Source: SCGC-AG-212-J23 sp036406675 | GTDB lineage: Bacteria; Pseudomonadota; Gammaproteobacteria; Burkholderiales; SG8-39 | Direction of reading: 5' to 3' | Length of the DNA: 64,000 bases | Assembly: GCA_036406675.1 (NCBI GenBank) | Contig: DASXAO010000089.1 | Location: forward strand, 3,131 to 67,130 | Shown: in pieces, positions 51,239 to 59,994 of the stretch | How the letters are laid out: each line of letters starts with the position of its first letter | Position numbering within the stretch: position 1 is the stretch's first letter | The notes under the pieces: generated by a model | The model's input: only the letters and a program-made list of their open reading frames with translations | The model's database searches: none | Told to the model about the DNA's origin: nothing | Made by a program: the position numbers and the translations under genes

Positions 51239-52144
51239 TTATCGTTTACGCAGAGCTTCGAGCGCGGCGCCGAGGATTCCCTTGGGCATGTAGATGATGA
51301 AGAGCACCAGCATCAGCCCGTAGATGGTGCTGTCGAGCGCGGGAAAGCGGTTGCCCCAGGCGAGGCGCAGGCCTTCAGCCAGGAGCAAGGTGAACGCCGC
51401 GCCCACGGTCGGGCCGAGCATCACGAACATGCCGCCGGCGATGACGCCGAACACCATCTGCAGGCTGATGGCGATGCCGGAGACCGTATCGGGGTTCACG
51501 TAGAGCTGGTATTGCGCGTAGAGGATTCCGCCCGCGCAGGTCATGAGCGCCGAAACCAGGGTGATGCGGAGCTTGGCGCGCGTGACGTGGATGCCGACGG
51601 AGGCCGCGGCCTCCTCCTCCTCGCTGATCGCCTGCAGCGCGAGCCGCCCCATGCTGCGGTCGACGGCGCGCCACACCCACAGCCCGGCCAACCAGAAGAG
51701 CGCCACGATCGCGAGCCACACCCACTTGCTGGAGAACTGCAGCGCGCCGAGCGCGACCGTAGTGCCCTCGGTAAGCGCGCCGTTCGGCGTGGCGCCGAGC
51801 GAGCCGCCGGTCTGCTCGCGCATCGCCGTGAACACCAGCCGCGTCACTTCCGAGAGGGCGAGCGTGACGAGCGCGAAGTAATGGCCGACGATTCGGAAGC
51901 GAAAGCAGGGATAGGCGATGACGATCGCGACCACGGCCGCCACGGCGAGCGCCGCTGGCGCGCCGATCCAGGGCGAGACGCCGTAGTGGTTCCAGAGCAT
52001 CACCACGGTGTAGGCGCCGATGCCCATGAACGCGCCGTGGCCGAAGCTCACCATGCCCATGCGGCCCATCAGGGACCAGCTGGTGTAGATGTAGCCCCAC
52101 AGCAGCACGAGGATGATCAGGTGCAGGGGATAGTTGCCGATCAT
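51239..52144 (-). CDS. livM: Branched-chain amino acid type ABC permease LivM
   Basis: The 301-residue permease has eight or nine membrane helices and LivM signatures: WSLMGRMGMVSFGHGAFMGIGAYTVVML near the N-terminus and the EEEEAAASVGIHVTRAKLRITLVSALMTCAGGILYA coupling region. With LivH it forms the membrane channel of a HAAT-family importer; the cargo may be a branched amino acid, amide or aromatic acid. It lies 7 bp after livH and 7 bp before the M20 gene in the same operon. Confidence 0.94.
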   Translation of the reverse strand: MIGNYPLHLIILVLLWGYIYTSWSLMGRMGMVSFGHGAFMGIGAYTVVMLWNHYGVSPWIGAPAALAVAAVVAIVIAYPCFRFRIVGHYFALVTLALSEVTRLVFTAMREQTGGSLGATPNGALTEGTTVALGALQFSSKWVWLAIVALFWLAGLWVWRAVDRSMGRLALQAISEEEEAAASVGIHVTRAKLRITLVSALMTCAGGILYAQYQLYVNPDTVSGIAISLQMVFGVIAGGMFVMLGPTVGAAFTLLLAEGLRLAWGNRFPALDSTIYGLMLVLFIIYMPKGILGAALEALRKR

Positions 52145-52151
52145 CGCCTGC

Positions 52152-53015
52152 TCATTTTCGAAACAGTCCCTGCGGCCTGACGAACATCATCGCGATGAAG
52201 AAGGCGAAGGCAATGACGTAGCCCCACTCGATGGCGAAGAAGAAGCCGCCCACCGAGATGAACTGCGCGAAGACGAAAGCGGCGACCAGGCCGCCGACCA
52301 TGCTGCCCAGCCCGCCAAGCACGCAGATGAGAAAGATGATCGGGCCGAACGAAAGGCCGATCGCGGGATGCACGTCGTACTGCAGCACCAGCAGGCAGGC
52401 GCCCAGGCCGGCGAGCGCCCCGCCGATCGCCGAGGTGATGACGAACACCCGGCCCGGGTCGACGCCCATCAGCGGCATGACCGCGCGGTCCTGGCTGATC
52501 GCGCGGATCGCCGTTCCCAGATAGGTCTTGTTCAGGAACAGATAAAGGCCAAGGACGCCGGCGAGCGCCGTGCCGAACGCGACCAGTCGCGCCGCCGAGA
52601 ATGACATCTCGCCCAGGCGCACCGGCGGCAGGCTCACGCCGAGGTTCTTGAAGTCGATGCCGAAGGCGAGCGTCGCCGCCGCCTGCAGGAAGAAAAGCAC
52701 GCCGCCCGTGACCAGCAGCTGGTTGATCGGCTCCGCCGAGAGCACCGGCCGGATGACGAACTGGTGCAGCAGCACGCCGAGCAGCGCGACGATCACAATC
52801 GCCGCAGCCATCGCGGCGATGAGCGGCCAGTGGTACTGCACGTGCAGGTAGTAGACCGCGTACATGCCGCACATGATCAGCTCGGCATAGCAGATCCACA
52901 CCACGTCGATCACGCCGAAGACCAGGTTCAGGCCGAGCGAGAGCAGCGCGAGCAGCCCGCCGAGCAGCAGCCCGTTCAGCACCGCTTCCAGCAGGAAGAT
53001 GTCGAAGATCTCCAT
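52152..53015 (-). CDS. livH: Branched-chain amino acid type ABC permease LivH
   Basis: The 287-residue permease has about eight membrane helices and the LivH pattern LNGLLLGGLLALLSLGLNLVFGVIDVVWICYAELIMCGMY at the N-terminus, with the coupling motif IRAISQDRAVMPLMGVDPGRVFVITSAIGGALAGLGACLL near residue 190. It is the partner of LivM. Its start codon overlaps the last base of the livF stop, so translation is coupled. Confidence 0.94.
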   Translation of the reverse strand: MEIFDIFLLEAVLNGLLLGGLLALLSLGLNLVFGVIDVVWICYAELIMCGMYAVYYLHVQYHWPLIAAMAAAIVIVALLGVLLHQFVIRPVLSAEPINQLLVTGGVLFFLQAAATLAFGIDFKNLGVSLPPVRLGEMSFSAARLVAFGTALAGVLGLYLFLNKTYLGTAIRAISQDRAVMPLMGVDPGRVFVITSAIGGALAGLGACLLVLQYDVHPAIGLSFGPIIFLICVLGGLGSMVGGLVAAFVFAQFISVGGFFFAIEWGYVIAFAFFIAMMFVRPQGLFRK

Positions 53016-53713
53016 CAGAGTCCCAGATAGGCTTTTTGTATTTGTTTCGAATTCACGAACTCCTCAGAACTTCCGGACAGCATGATTTTTCCGGCATCCA
53101 ACAAATAAGCCCTGCCGACGACCTTCAGCACCTGGCGGATGTTCTGCTCGACGATCAGCACCGTGTAGCCCTCGGCGCAGATCCGCCGCACCAGCTCGAA
53201 GATCGATTGCACGACGACCGGCGCGAGCCCCGCGGAAGGCTCGTCGAGCAGGAGCAGCTTCGGCCCGGACATCAGCGCGCGGCCGATGGCGCACATCTGC
53301 TGCTCGCCGCCGGACAGCGTGCCCGCGGCCTGGTCTTTTCTCTCCTTCAGACGAGGGAACAGGCCGTAGGCAACCTCTTTTCTCTGCTCGAATTGCTTCC
53401 GTGAAGTAAAAGCGCCCATGCGCAGGTTCTCTTCGACCGTGAGGCGCGGAAACAGCCGACGGTTCTCGGGGACGTGGGCGATTCCCCTTGAAACGACCTG
53501 GTGCGGCGGAGTTCTGGACAGATTCTCGTTCTCGAAAACAATCGCGCCCTGCACCGGCTCGATCAATTTCGAGATCAGACGAAGCAGCGTCGTCTTGCCG
53601 GCGCCATTGGGGCCGATCACGGCGACCGATTCTCCGGCCCGCACCTCGAGGCTGACGCCGAACAGCGCCTGGAAGCCGCCGTAGCCGGCCGAAACATTGT
53701 CAAGCGAGAGCAT
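53015..53713 (-). CDS. livF: ABC transporter ATP-binding protein LivF
   Basis: The 232-residue ATPase has Walker A (VIGPNGAGKTTLLR) at about 38, the Q-loop region with HVPENRRLFPRLTVEENL, the ABC signature (LSGGEQQMCAIGRAL) at about 135, Walker B (KLLLLDEPSAGL) at about 158 and the switch His region in IVEQNIRQVL. The PENRRLFPRLTV segment is typical of LivF. It energises the LivHM permease together with LivG. ATG 53713 gives the standard MLSLDNVSAGYGG N-terminus. It lies 8 bp after livG. Confidence 0.95.
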   Translation of the reverse strand: MLSLDNVSAGYGGFQALFGVSLEVRAGESVAVIGPNGAGKTTLLRLISKLIEPVQGAIVFENENLSRTPPHQVVSRGIAHVPENRRLFPRLTVEENLRMGAFTSRKQFEQRKEVAYGLFPRLKERKDQAAGTLSGGEQQMCAIGRALMSGPKLLLLDEPSAGLAPVVVQSIFELVRRICAEGYTVLIVEQNIRQVLKVVGRAYLLDAGKIMLSGSSEEFVNSKQIQKAYLGL

Positions 53714-53721
53714 CGATTCCT

Positions 53722-54447
53722 TCAAGCGAAAGCATCGGTGCCGAGATACACCTCGATCACCTTCGGATCGCGCGAGACTTCCGCCGGCTTGCCTTCGGCG
53801 ATCACCACGCCGTGGTCGAGCACCACGCAGCGGTCGACGACGCGCATCAGCACGCCCATGATGTGCTCGACCCACACGATGGTGACGCCGCGCTGCGCGC
53901 GGATGTTGGAGAGCAGGTCGGCGGCCTGCTCCATCTCGCCGTGGTCCAGGCCGCCAAGCGACTCGTCGGCGAGCAGGAGCTTCGGCTGCGTCGCGAGCGC
54001 GCGCGCCAGCTCGAGCTTCTTCAGCGCCGCGGCGCCGAGGCCTTCGACGCCCGTTCCCTGCAGGCCGACGAGCTTCAGCGTTTCCGACGCAAGCGCGAAG
54101 GCTCGTTCACGGGAGATTCGCGCGTTCGAGCCGTAAAAAGCCGCGAGCGCGACGTTCTCCAGGACCGAGAGCTTCTTGAACGGCCGCGGGATCTGGTAGG
54201 TGCGGCCGAGGCCGGTATGCGCGACGCGATAGGCGGGAAGGCCCGCGATCTCCTCGCCGCGGAAGCGCACCGAGCCCGCGTCGGGCCTGAGCGCGCCGGC
54301 GACGAGATTGAAGGTCGTGCTCTTGCCCGAGCCGTTCGGGCCGATGAGGCCGAGGATCTCGCCCTCGGCCACGTCGAAGGAAACGTTGTTGACGGCGGTG
54401 AAGCCGCCGAAGCGTTTCGTTAGTTTTTCAACTCTTAATAACGTCAA
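53722..54447 (-). CDS. livG: ABC transporter ATP-binding protein LivG
   Basis: The 241-residue ATPase has Walker A (LIGPNGSGKSTTFNL) at about 39, the LivG-type region GLGRTYQIPRPFKKLSVLENV, an ABC signature that reads LGAAALKKLELARAL (degenerate: no LSGGQ), Walker B (KLLLADESLGGLDH) at about 160 and the switch His in WVEHIMGVL. The start is taken as TTG 54447, overlapping the livK stop by 4 bp (TTGA), because the family begins with LLRVEKLTKRFGG and no ATG exists there. The signature change is common in LivG proteins. Confidence 0.92.
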   Translation of the reverse strand: MTLLRVEKLTKRFGGFTAVNNVSFDVAEGEILGLIGPNGSGKSTTFNLVAGALRPDAGSVRFRGEEIAGLPAYRVAHTGLGRTYQIPRPFKKLSVLENVALAAFYGSNARISRERAFALASETLKLVGLQGTGVEGLGAAALKKLELARALATQPKLLLADESLGGLDHGEMEQAADLLSNIRAQRGVTIVWVEHIMGVLMRVVDRCVVLDHGVVIAEGKPAEVSRDPKVIEVYLGTDAFA

Positions 54448-55724
54448 GGGGCGAGAGCATGCCCCTTGGGGAAAGGCAGGACCGGATCGGCGCCGATTTC
54501 CTTCGGCCAGACGATCTTGCCTTTGCCGTCGACGAACTGGATCACGACCGGGAAGGCGCGCTCGTTCTGTCCCGCGAGCGGATGCCCGGGGGGATAGAAC
54601 TTCACCCCGTAACCCTGCATCGTGCCGCCCACCGGAATATCGGTGTCGAGCGCGGCCTTGCGCAGCGCCTCGGAGTCGATGCCGCCGTATTTCTTGATCG
54701 CGCGCGGCAGCACGTCGTTCAGCAGGATCCAGGTGTTGTTGAAGCCCATCGAGACGTGCGGCGGCAGCTCGCCCGGGCCCTTCACCGCGTGGTAGCGCTT
54801 CACCATCTCCTGCGTCATGTCCCAGACGCCGGGCTTGAGCGTCTTCGGATCGAGGAGCTGCGATGCCGCCGGGTCGATGGTGTGGAAGTAGTTGACGTCG
54901 TCGCCGAAGGTCTGGCGCAGCTTGTCGATCTGGCTGTGGCCGGCGCCGTGGCCGATCACCGCCTTGAACCTGAGGCCCTGCTCCTTCGCCTGGCGCAGGA
55001 AGAGCGTGATGTCCGGGTTGTAGCCGGTGTGCAGCAGCACGTCGGGCCGCGCGCGCTTGAGCTTGGTGACCAGGCTCGAGAGGTCGGGCGCGGTCGCCGA
55101 GTAGCCTTCCTTGAGGACGATGTTCAGCCCGTGCTTCTTGCACTGCGCCTCGTTGCCGTTCGCCACGCCGACGCCGTACGGGCCGTCCTCGTGGATGATT
55201 GCGACGCGCAGATTCTTCGGCTCGGTCTTGAACTTCGACTTGGCGTAATAGTTGATGTAGTCGCAAGACCAGGCGCCGAACTGATCCGAGTGCGCCTGGG
55301 GGCGGAAGACGTACTGCAGCTTCTTGTCCTTGAACACCGCCGTGGCGACGCAGACATTGAGCCAGGTGAACTTCTTGCGCGAGTCGGCCTGCTGGACCAT
55401 CGGCACGCACTGCGCGCTCGAGTAGACCCCGCTGACGATGTCGACCTTCTCCTGGTCGATGAGCCGCGTCATCTCGTTGATCGCAACGTCGACCTTCGAT
55501 TGCGCGTCGACGAAGATCGGCACGATCTTGTAGCCCTCCACCCCGCCCTTTTCGTTGAAGTAGTCGATGATCGCCCTGGTGCCGATCTGCGCCGCCTCCG
55601 AGCCGCCGCCGGCGAACGGGCCGGTGACGTCGTAGATGAAGCCGATCTTGATTTCCTTCTGCTGCGCGAACGCCGAAGCCGAAACGGCGAGCGCAGTCGC
55701 CGCGAGAACGCGTGCCACGGACAT
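54444..55724 (-). CDS. livK: Branched-chain amino acid type ABC substrate-binding protein
   Basis: The 426-residue periplasmic protein has a signal peptide (MSVARVLAATALAVSASAFAQQ). It then shows type I binding-protein features: IKIGFIYDVTGPFAGGGSEAAQIGTRAIIDYFNEKGGVEGYKI, VDIVSGVYSSAQCVPM, VAIIHEDGPYGVGVANGNE and SSLVTKLKRARPDVLLHTGYNPD. It captures the ligand for LivFGHM. The length is slightly above typical LivK, as in aromatic- or amide-binding relatives, so the cargo need not be leucine. GAGGAGGG precedes the ATG. First gene of the ten-gene operon. Confidence 0.92.
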   Translation of the reverse strand: MSVARVLAATALAVSASAFAQQKEIKIGFIYDVTGPFAGGGSEAAQIGTRAIIDYFNEKGGVEGYKIVPIFVDAQSKVDVAINEMTRLIDQEKVDIVSGVYSSAQCVPMVQQADSRKKFTWLNVCVATAVFKDKKLQYVFRPQAHSDQFGAWSCDYINYYAKSKFKTEPKNLRVAIIHEDGPYGVGVANGNEAQCKKHGLNIVLKEGYSATAPDLSSLVTKLKRARPDVLLHTGYNPDITLFLRQAKEQGLRFKAVIGHGAGHSQIDKLRQTFGDDVNYFHTIDPAASQLLDPKTLKPGVWDMTQEMVKRYHAVKGPGELPPHVSMGFNNTWILLNDVLPRAIKKYGGIDSEALRKAALDTDIPVGGTMQGYGVKFYPPGHPLAGQNERAFPVVIQFVDGKGKIVWPKEIGADPVLPFPKGHALAP

Positions 55725-55849
55725 GGGAAAACCCTCCTCGCCGCCGAGTCTACCGAATGTGTAGCAAGTTGTGACAGTGCCGGCGCATCTGCAAAACGCG
55801 CTCACAAAATTGGGCTCCCGCGCGGCGCGGGGCCTGCCCTAATGGCGGC

Positions 55850-56029
55850 ATGAAAACACTACTTGCTGTCTTGGCCGCAACCGCCGCGCTGAGCGGCTGC
55901 GTCGTCGCCCCGATCGACCCGGGACCCGGTCCGGTGGTCTACGCCGCGCCCCCGCCGGTGATCGTCGCGGCGCGGCCCTACTACGCCTACCCGCGCTACG
56001 GCTATTGGCACCGCGGCTACTGGCGCTGA
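55850..56029 (+). CDS. Small Tyr/Pro-rich lipoprotein (59 aa)
   Basis: A 59-residue frame from ATG 55850 has a lipoprotein signal (MKTLLAVLAATAALSGC). Then comes a short Pro-rich linker and a C-terminal stretch rich in Tyr, Arg and Trp (RPYYAYPRYGYWHRGYWR). Such small 'YXXX' lipoproteins are widespread in proteobacteria, with unknown function. No Shine-Dalgarno is obvious. It ends one base before the convergent NHL gene stop. Confidence 0.7.
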   Translation: MKTLLAVLAATAALSGCVVAPIDPGPGPVVYAAPPPVIVAARPYYAYPRYGYWHRGYWR

Positions 56030-56030
56030 G

Positions 56031-57017
56031 CTATAGGGCCGGGCCTCTCACATACTTGCGCAGGTTCTGCGTGTTGGTCTCGGCGCCGAACACGTTGCCG
56101 TGCGCGTCAGCGGCGACGCCTTCGGTCGCGCTGGTCTTGTCGCCCAGCTGAATCGCCGGAATGAACGTCGTCACCTTTTTGTCCCTCAGGCTGCCGATGT
56201 AGATCCCGCGCCTGAAGCCCGGGTTGACCTTTTCGTCGGACTGATGATCGGTCACGTACAGCACGTCGTTGCGATCGACGAAGATGCCGCTGGGCCGGCC
56301 GAACTGGCGCAATTCCTCGAGGAACCTGCCGTCCTGGTCGAAGACCTGCACGCGGCTGTTGCCGCGATCGCCGACCAGCAAGCGTCCTCTTGAATCGATC
56401 GCGAGCGCGTGCGGCGTGTCGAACTCGCCGCGGGCGGACCCCTTCCTGCCCCAGGCCTTGATGAACCTGCCGCTCTTGTCGAGCTTGACGATGCGCGCGT
56501 TGGAGTCGCCGCCGTGCCCGTCGGCGACGAAGATGTCGCCGTTCGGCGCGACGACGACATCGGAGGGCCGGTTGAAGGTATCGGGTCCGTCGCCCGCGAC
56601 GCCGGCCTTGCCGAGCGTCAGCAGCAGCTTTCCTTCGGCGCTGAACTTGAATACCTGGTGGCCCTTGCCGTTCTTGCCGTCGGCGTCGGTGACCCAGACG
56701 TTGTTGTCGTTGTCGATGTAAAGCCCGTGCGGCATCACGAACATGCCGGCGCCGAAGGTCAGCAACTGCTTGCCGGCAGGATCCAGCTTCACGATCGGCG
56801 GGACGGTCGAGCCGACGCAATGGGTGCTGCCGCAGCGCTCGAACACCCAGATGTTGCCGTTGCGATCGAGGTCGACGCCGCTGGTGTTGCCCCACTTCCT
56901 GCCGTCGGGAAGCTTGCCCCAGCCTTCCTCGAGGCGATACGGCGTCTGCTGGGCCAGCACCGGAATCGCTGCGCTCGCCAGAAGCGCGGCGGCGAGCAGC
57001 CGGTGCGCAATGCACAT
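56031..57017 (-). CDS. Secreted NHL-repeat beta-propeller protein
   Basis: The 328-residue protein has a signal peptide (MCIAHRLLAAALLASAAIPVLAQ) and about six NHL-type repeats with the pattern 'DxxGNIWVxD...GxxxxxxG' (for example GVDLDRNGNIWVFERCG, GLYIDNDNNVWVTDADG, DVVVAPNGDIFVADGHGG, ALAIDSRGRLLVGDRGNSRVQVFD). It should fold as a beta-propeller in the periplasm. Related proteins act as lyases, hydrolases or binding scaffolds; specific activity is unknown. GGGGGAG precedes the ATG. It is divergent from the Cys-nucleophile hydrolase. Confidence 0.88.
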   Translation of the reverse strand: MCIAHRLLAAALLASAAIPVLAQQTPYRLEEGWGKLPDGRKWGNTSGVDLDRNGNIWVFERCGSTHCVGSTVPPIVKLDPAGKQLLTFGAGMFVMPHGLYIDNDNNVWVTDADGKNGKGHQVFKFSAEGKLLLTLGKAGVAGDGPDTFNRPSDVVVAPNGDIFVADGHGGDSNARIVKLDKSGRFIKAWGRKGSARGEFDTPHALAIDSRGRLLVGDRGNSRVQVFDQDGRFLEELRQFGRPSGIFVDRNDVLYVTDHQSDEKVNPGFRRGIYIGSLRDKKVTTFIPAIQLGDKTSATEGVAADAHGNVFGAETNTQNLRKYVRGPAL

Positions 57018-57078
57018 GGTGGCTCCCCCTGTTGGAAGCGATATATTATCCGCGCGGAGGTTCATCGGAGGGCCCCTC

Positions 57079-57948
57079 ATGGATCCGACCAGACGCACCG
57101 TTTTGGCGACGGGAGTCGCCGCGGCCGCGGCGGCCGCTGTGCCGCAGGCGTTGGCGCAAACCAGCCCCGGAAAAGGAGCAGCCATGTCGTTCTTCGAGAA
57201 AGGCAACGTCCGCATCCGTTACGAAGAGGCCGGCTCAGGCTTTCCGCTGCTCTTGATTCCCGGCGGCGGGTTGAACTCGACCATCGCCTGGATGGCCAAG
57301 GGCGCGCCGTTCAACGCCATCGAGGAATTCAAGAACGAGTTCCGCGTCGTCACCGCCGACATGCGCAACGCCTACGACGGCCAGTCCACCGGCCCGCTCG
57401 AGGCCGACCGGCCCTGGGACGCGTACACCGACGACCAGCTCGCGCTGATGGATCACCTCGGGCACAAGAAGTTCATGGTGATGGGCTTCTGCATCGGCGG
57501 GCCCTTCGTCTGGAACCTGCTCAAGCGCGCGCCCGATCGCGTCGTCGCCGGCGTGGCGGCGCAGCCGAGCGGATTCCGCCCGGAGCTGCCGACCCTCTCG
57601 TACGACGGCAACATGAAAGGCTGGGGCCGCGAAATCGTGAAGCGCCGCCCCGACATCAGCATGGAAGCGGTCGATCGCTTCCTCACCAAGATGTACCGCG
57701 GCTCTGCGGCGGATTTCGTCTACACCGTGTCGCGCGATTTCGTGCGCTCGTGCAAGACGCCGGTGCTGGTCATGCCCGACGACTCGCCGCCGCACCCCTA
57801 CGCCGTCGCGATGGAATCCGTGATGCTCGCGCCAAAGTCGGAAGTGAGCCTGTTCCCGTGGAAGGAGCCGAAGGACCGGATCCCGGTCGCGGTGCGCCAG
57901 GCGCGCTCGTTCCTGCGCGCGCACCGGCCCGACACCGCGGTGAGCTGA
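57079..57948 (+). CDS. Exported alpha/beta hydrolase with Cys nucleophile
   Basis: The 289-residue protein begins MDPTRRTVLATGVAAAAAAAVPQALA, a Tat-like signal with an RR pair. The hydrolase fold follows: LLLIPGGGLNSTIAW (oxyanion region), VVTADMRNAYDGQS, the nucleophile elbow MGFCIGGPFVW with Cys in place of Ser at about residue 140, and a possible Asp/His in MPDDSPPHPYA. The GFCIGG elbow resembles dienelactone hydrolase (GYCLGG). A second ATG at 57184 could give a signal-less form. CGGAGGG precedes the ATG. Confidence 0.82.
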   Translation: MDPTRRTVLATGVAAAAAAAVPQALAQTSPGKGAAMSFFEKGNVRIRYEEAGSGFPLLLIPGGGLNSTIAWMAKGAPFNAIEEFKNEFRVVTADMRNAYDGQSTGPLEADRPWDAYTDDQLALMDHLGHKKFMVMGFCIGGPFVWNLLKRAPDRVVAGVAAQPSGFRPELPTLSYDGNMKGWGREIVKRRPDISMEAVDRFLTKMYRGSAADFVYTVSRDFVRSCKTPVLVMPDDSPPHPYAVAMESVMLAPKSEVSLFPWKEPKDRIPVAVRQARSFLRAHRPDTAVS

Positions 57949-57981
57949 CCGCCTTCCGCGTTTCCTACCTACAGCAGAGCT

Positions 57982-58587
57982 CTATTGCGGAACGACTCCG
58001 TCGCGGCCGACGTTGATGCGGTTCGTCTCGAACGTGCCGTCGCTCTTCTTGGTCGCGGCGATGACGGTGAACCGGGCGCCGGGCTTCAGGTCCGCCGTGC
58101 CGCCGATCTCGTAGCGCACGATCGGCGTGCCGGGCGGCACCACGATCTTTTTCTCGCCGCCCTTGTACTTGACCGTCATGGTGCCGCCGTCGACGCCCGT
58201 GACGGTCGCGCCCGAGGCGGCGCCGTTGGTCATGGTGCCGCCCGGGACCGGGTCGTACGGCCGGTGGCCTTCGCCGGTGCCGCGCATCTTCTCGGGGAAG
58301 ATGTGCACCTCGACCGCCTTCTGGGTGCCGTCGGCCTGCGGCATCGCGGCGCTGCCGAGAAAGGTGCCTTCCTTGATGTCGGCCATCGACGCCTTCACCA
58401 CGGCGACGATGTTGGCCTTGTCGGCGAGCGCGATCTTCTCCTGCGCGCCCTGGGCCGTCTTCACGGTCAGGACGCTGCCGTCGACTTTCTCGATGGTGCC
58501 TTTGACGCGCTGGGTCTGCGCAGCGGCGCTCGCGCACAGGGCCGCGATGAGCGCGCCTGCGAGCGCGCCCCGGATGGTTTTGGTCAT
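57982..58587 (-). CDS. Secreted beta-rich hypothetical protein (DUF5666-like)
   Basis: The 201-residue protein has a signal peptide (MTKTIRGALAGALIAALCASAAAQ). It then has repeated small beta units such as VKGTIEKVDGSVLTVKTAQG and GATVTGVDGGTMTVKYKGGEKKIVVPPGTPIVRYEIG, a pattern used by DUF5666 and OB-like domains. Close relatives are often called hypothetical or mislabelled 'metal ABC permease'. No membrane segments beyond the signal. GAGGAGG precedes the ATG. The function is unknown. Confidence 0.75.
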   Translation of the reverse strand: MTKTIRGALAGALIAALCASAAAQTQRVKGTIEKVDGSVLTVKTAQGAQEKIALADKANIVAVVKASMADIKEGTFLGSAAMPQADGTQKAVEVHIFPEKMRGTGEGHRPYDPVPGGTMTNGAASGATVTGVDGGTMTVKYKGGEKKIVVPPGTPIVRYEIGGTADLKPGARFTVIAATKKSDGTFETNRINVGRDGVVPQ

Positions 58588-58640
58588 GGCGCCTCCTCTG
58601 GGATGGACGCCTGAAGTGTAACTCTAAGGAGAACGCTCTC

Positions 58641-59636
58641 ATGAAGACCATCGACATCCATGCGCACCTCGTTCCCCGATCGCTATGGCAGGCCGCGGAC
58701 GCCGGCCGCGAGTGGCACGGCTTCCGTCATGAGCCCGGCGACGGTCTCGGCACGATGCTGGGCGGTGGACGCCGCACGGCCTTCAGCTCGCCGAAGGTGC
58801 GCTTCACGCCGGAAGAGCGGCTGAAGGACATGGACTCGCAGGGCGTGGACGTGCAGGTGGTCTCCATCCACACGCCGTTCTTCGGCTATCACCTCGACGC
58901 GGCGCAGGGGCTCGCGCTGGCGCGCGAGGTGAACGACGAGATCGCGTCGATGACGCGCCAGTGGCCGCAGCGCTTCGCCGGCCTCGCCACCCTGCCGGTG
59001 CAGGACGTCAAGGCGGCGATCGGCGAGCTCGAGCGCGCGGTGAGCGTTCTCGGCCTGAAGGGCGCCGAGCTCGATACGGCGGTGAACGGCGAGAACTGGG
59101 ACGAGCCCAAGTTCCTGCCGCTGTTCAAGGCGGCCGAGGCCCTGGGCGCCGTGCTCTTCTTCCATCCGCAGCCGCAGCACAACTTCCTGCTGGAGCGCAC
59201 GGCCAAGTACGGGCTGTTCAACAGCCTGGGCGTCGTGCTCGACGACGCGATCGTGGTCGCGATCCTGATCTTCGGGGTCCTCGAAAAGTGCCCCGGCCTC
59301 AAGGCGTGCGTCGCCCACGGCGGCGGGCCCGCCTGCCTGGCGATGGGGCGTCTCGACCGCGGCTGGCAGGGCACGCCGGCGGAGCGCCGGAGCATCCCGC
59401 AGCCGCCCAGCTCGTACCAGCGCCGGCTCTATTACGACACCGTCGTCGGCAGCGAGAAGGCGCTGCGCTTCCTGATCGACGAGGTCGGCGTCGACCGCGT
59501 GGTGCTCGGCAGCGACTGGCCGTTCGTGCCGTGGCACCCCTCGCCCGTCTCCTGGGTGCAGGGCCTCGAGAGCCTGACGCAGGCCGAGAAGGACCAGATC
59601 CTCTGGCGTAACCTCGAGTCGCTGCTGAAGCTCTAG
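58641..59636 (+). CDS. ACMSD-like amidohydrolase/decarboxylase
   Basis: The 331-residue TIM-barrel enzyme starts MKTIDIHAHLVPRSLW (HxH metal pair), has LFFHPQP at about 173 (His ligand), CVAHGGGPACLAMGRLDRGW at about 225, and the catalytic Asp in VLGSDWPFVPWHP near 290. These are the features of aminocarboxymuconate-semialdehyde decarboxylase and related non-oxidative decarboxylases. The substrate is probably an aromatic or muconate-type acid. AAGGAG precedes the ATG. Confidence 0.88.
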   Translation: MKTIDIHAHLVPRSLWQAADAGREWHGFRHEPGDGLGTMLGGGRRTAFSSPKVRFTPEERLKDMDSQGVDVQVVSIHTPFFGYHLDAAQGLALAREVNDEIASMTRQWPQRFAGLATLPVQDVKAAIGELERAVSVLGLKGAELDTAVNGENWDEPKFLPLFKAAEALGAVLFFHPQPQHNFLLERTAKYGLFNSLGVVLDDAIVVAILIFGVLEKCPGLKACVAHGGGPACLAMGRLDRGWQGTPAERRSIPQPPSSYQRRLYYDTVVGSEKALRFLIDEVGVDRVVLGSDWPFVPWHPSPVSWVQGLESLTQAEKDQILWRNLESLLKL

Positions 59637-59994
59637 CTATGCCACTCCGCACGCGCCGGATCAACCGAAAGAAAATCGTGCTGCGGCAACGAGACTAGTA
59701 CCCCTTCGAGTTCATCGCGACCCACGTTATCGGCCGCGCGTCGCGCTTCGTCAAAAAACGTCAAGCGTAGCTGTTCTCGGCTCACGACGACACAGGTTCT
59801 CCGCGGCAGACGAAAAGCAGCACTCGCGTTCATCGGCACGTATCGAGCGGCACGGCCAATGAATATCGACGAAGTTGCCATCTGGACCTTGGCTGCTGGC
59901 GCATGCGGTCAACGACGTGGCGCGCAGTGGTCAGCACATGGCAGTGGGGAAAAGGAGACTGCACTCATCGATCCGCAATCCACATGAGGACCCA
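59637..59994. other. Intergenic region with gene remnant, lower GC
   Basis: This 358-bp stretch between the ACMSD-like gene and the lipoprotein gene holds no complete gene that I can support. It contains the monooxygenase 3' remnant at 59695-59751. An 82-codon reverse frame across it is not protein-like and reads the remnant in the wrong frame. Base composition drops from here to about 60.77 kb. Confidence 0.6.
59695..59751 (-). pseudogene. 3'-end remnant of an antibiotic-biosynthesis-monooxygenase paralogue
   Basis: The reverse strand encodes TKRDARPITWVAMNSKGY followed by a stop, nearly identical to the C-terminus of the intact gene at 61465-61872 (AKRDARPMTSVAMNSKGR). At the DNA level about 50 of 58 bases match. 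Upstream of the remnant the frame runs into a TGA within a few codons, so only the last 18 codons survive. It is in direct orientation to the intact copy. Confidence 0.8.

Noticed and set aside
59633..59881. An 82-codon reverse frame in the region before the lower-GC lipoprotein
   Set aside because: It covers the monooxygenase remnant in another frame and has no protein-like features, so I list the remnant only.
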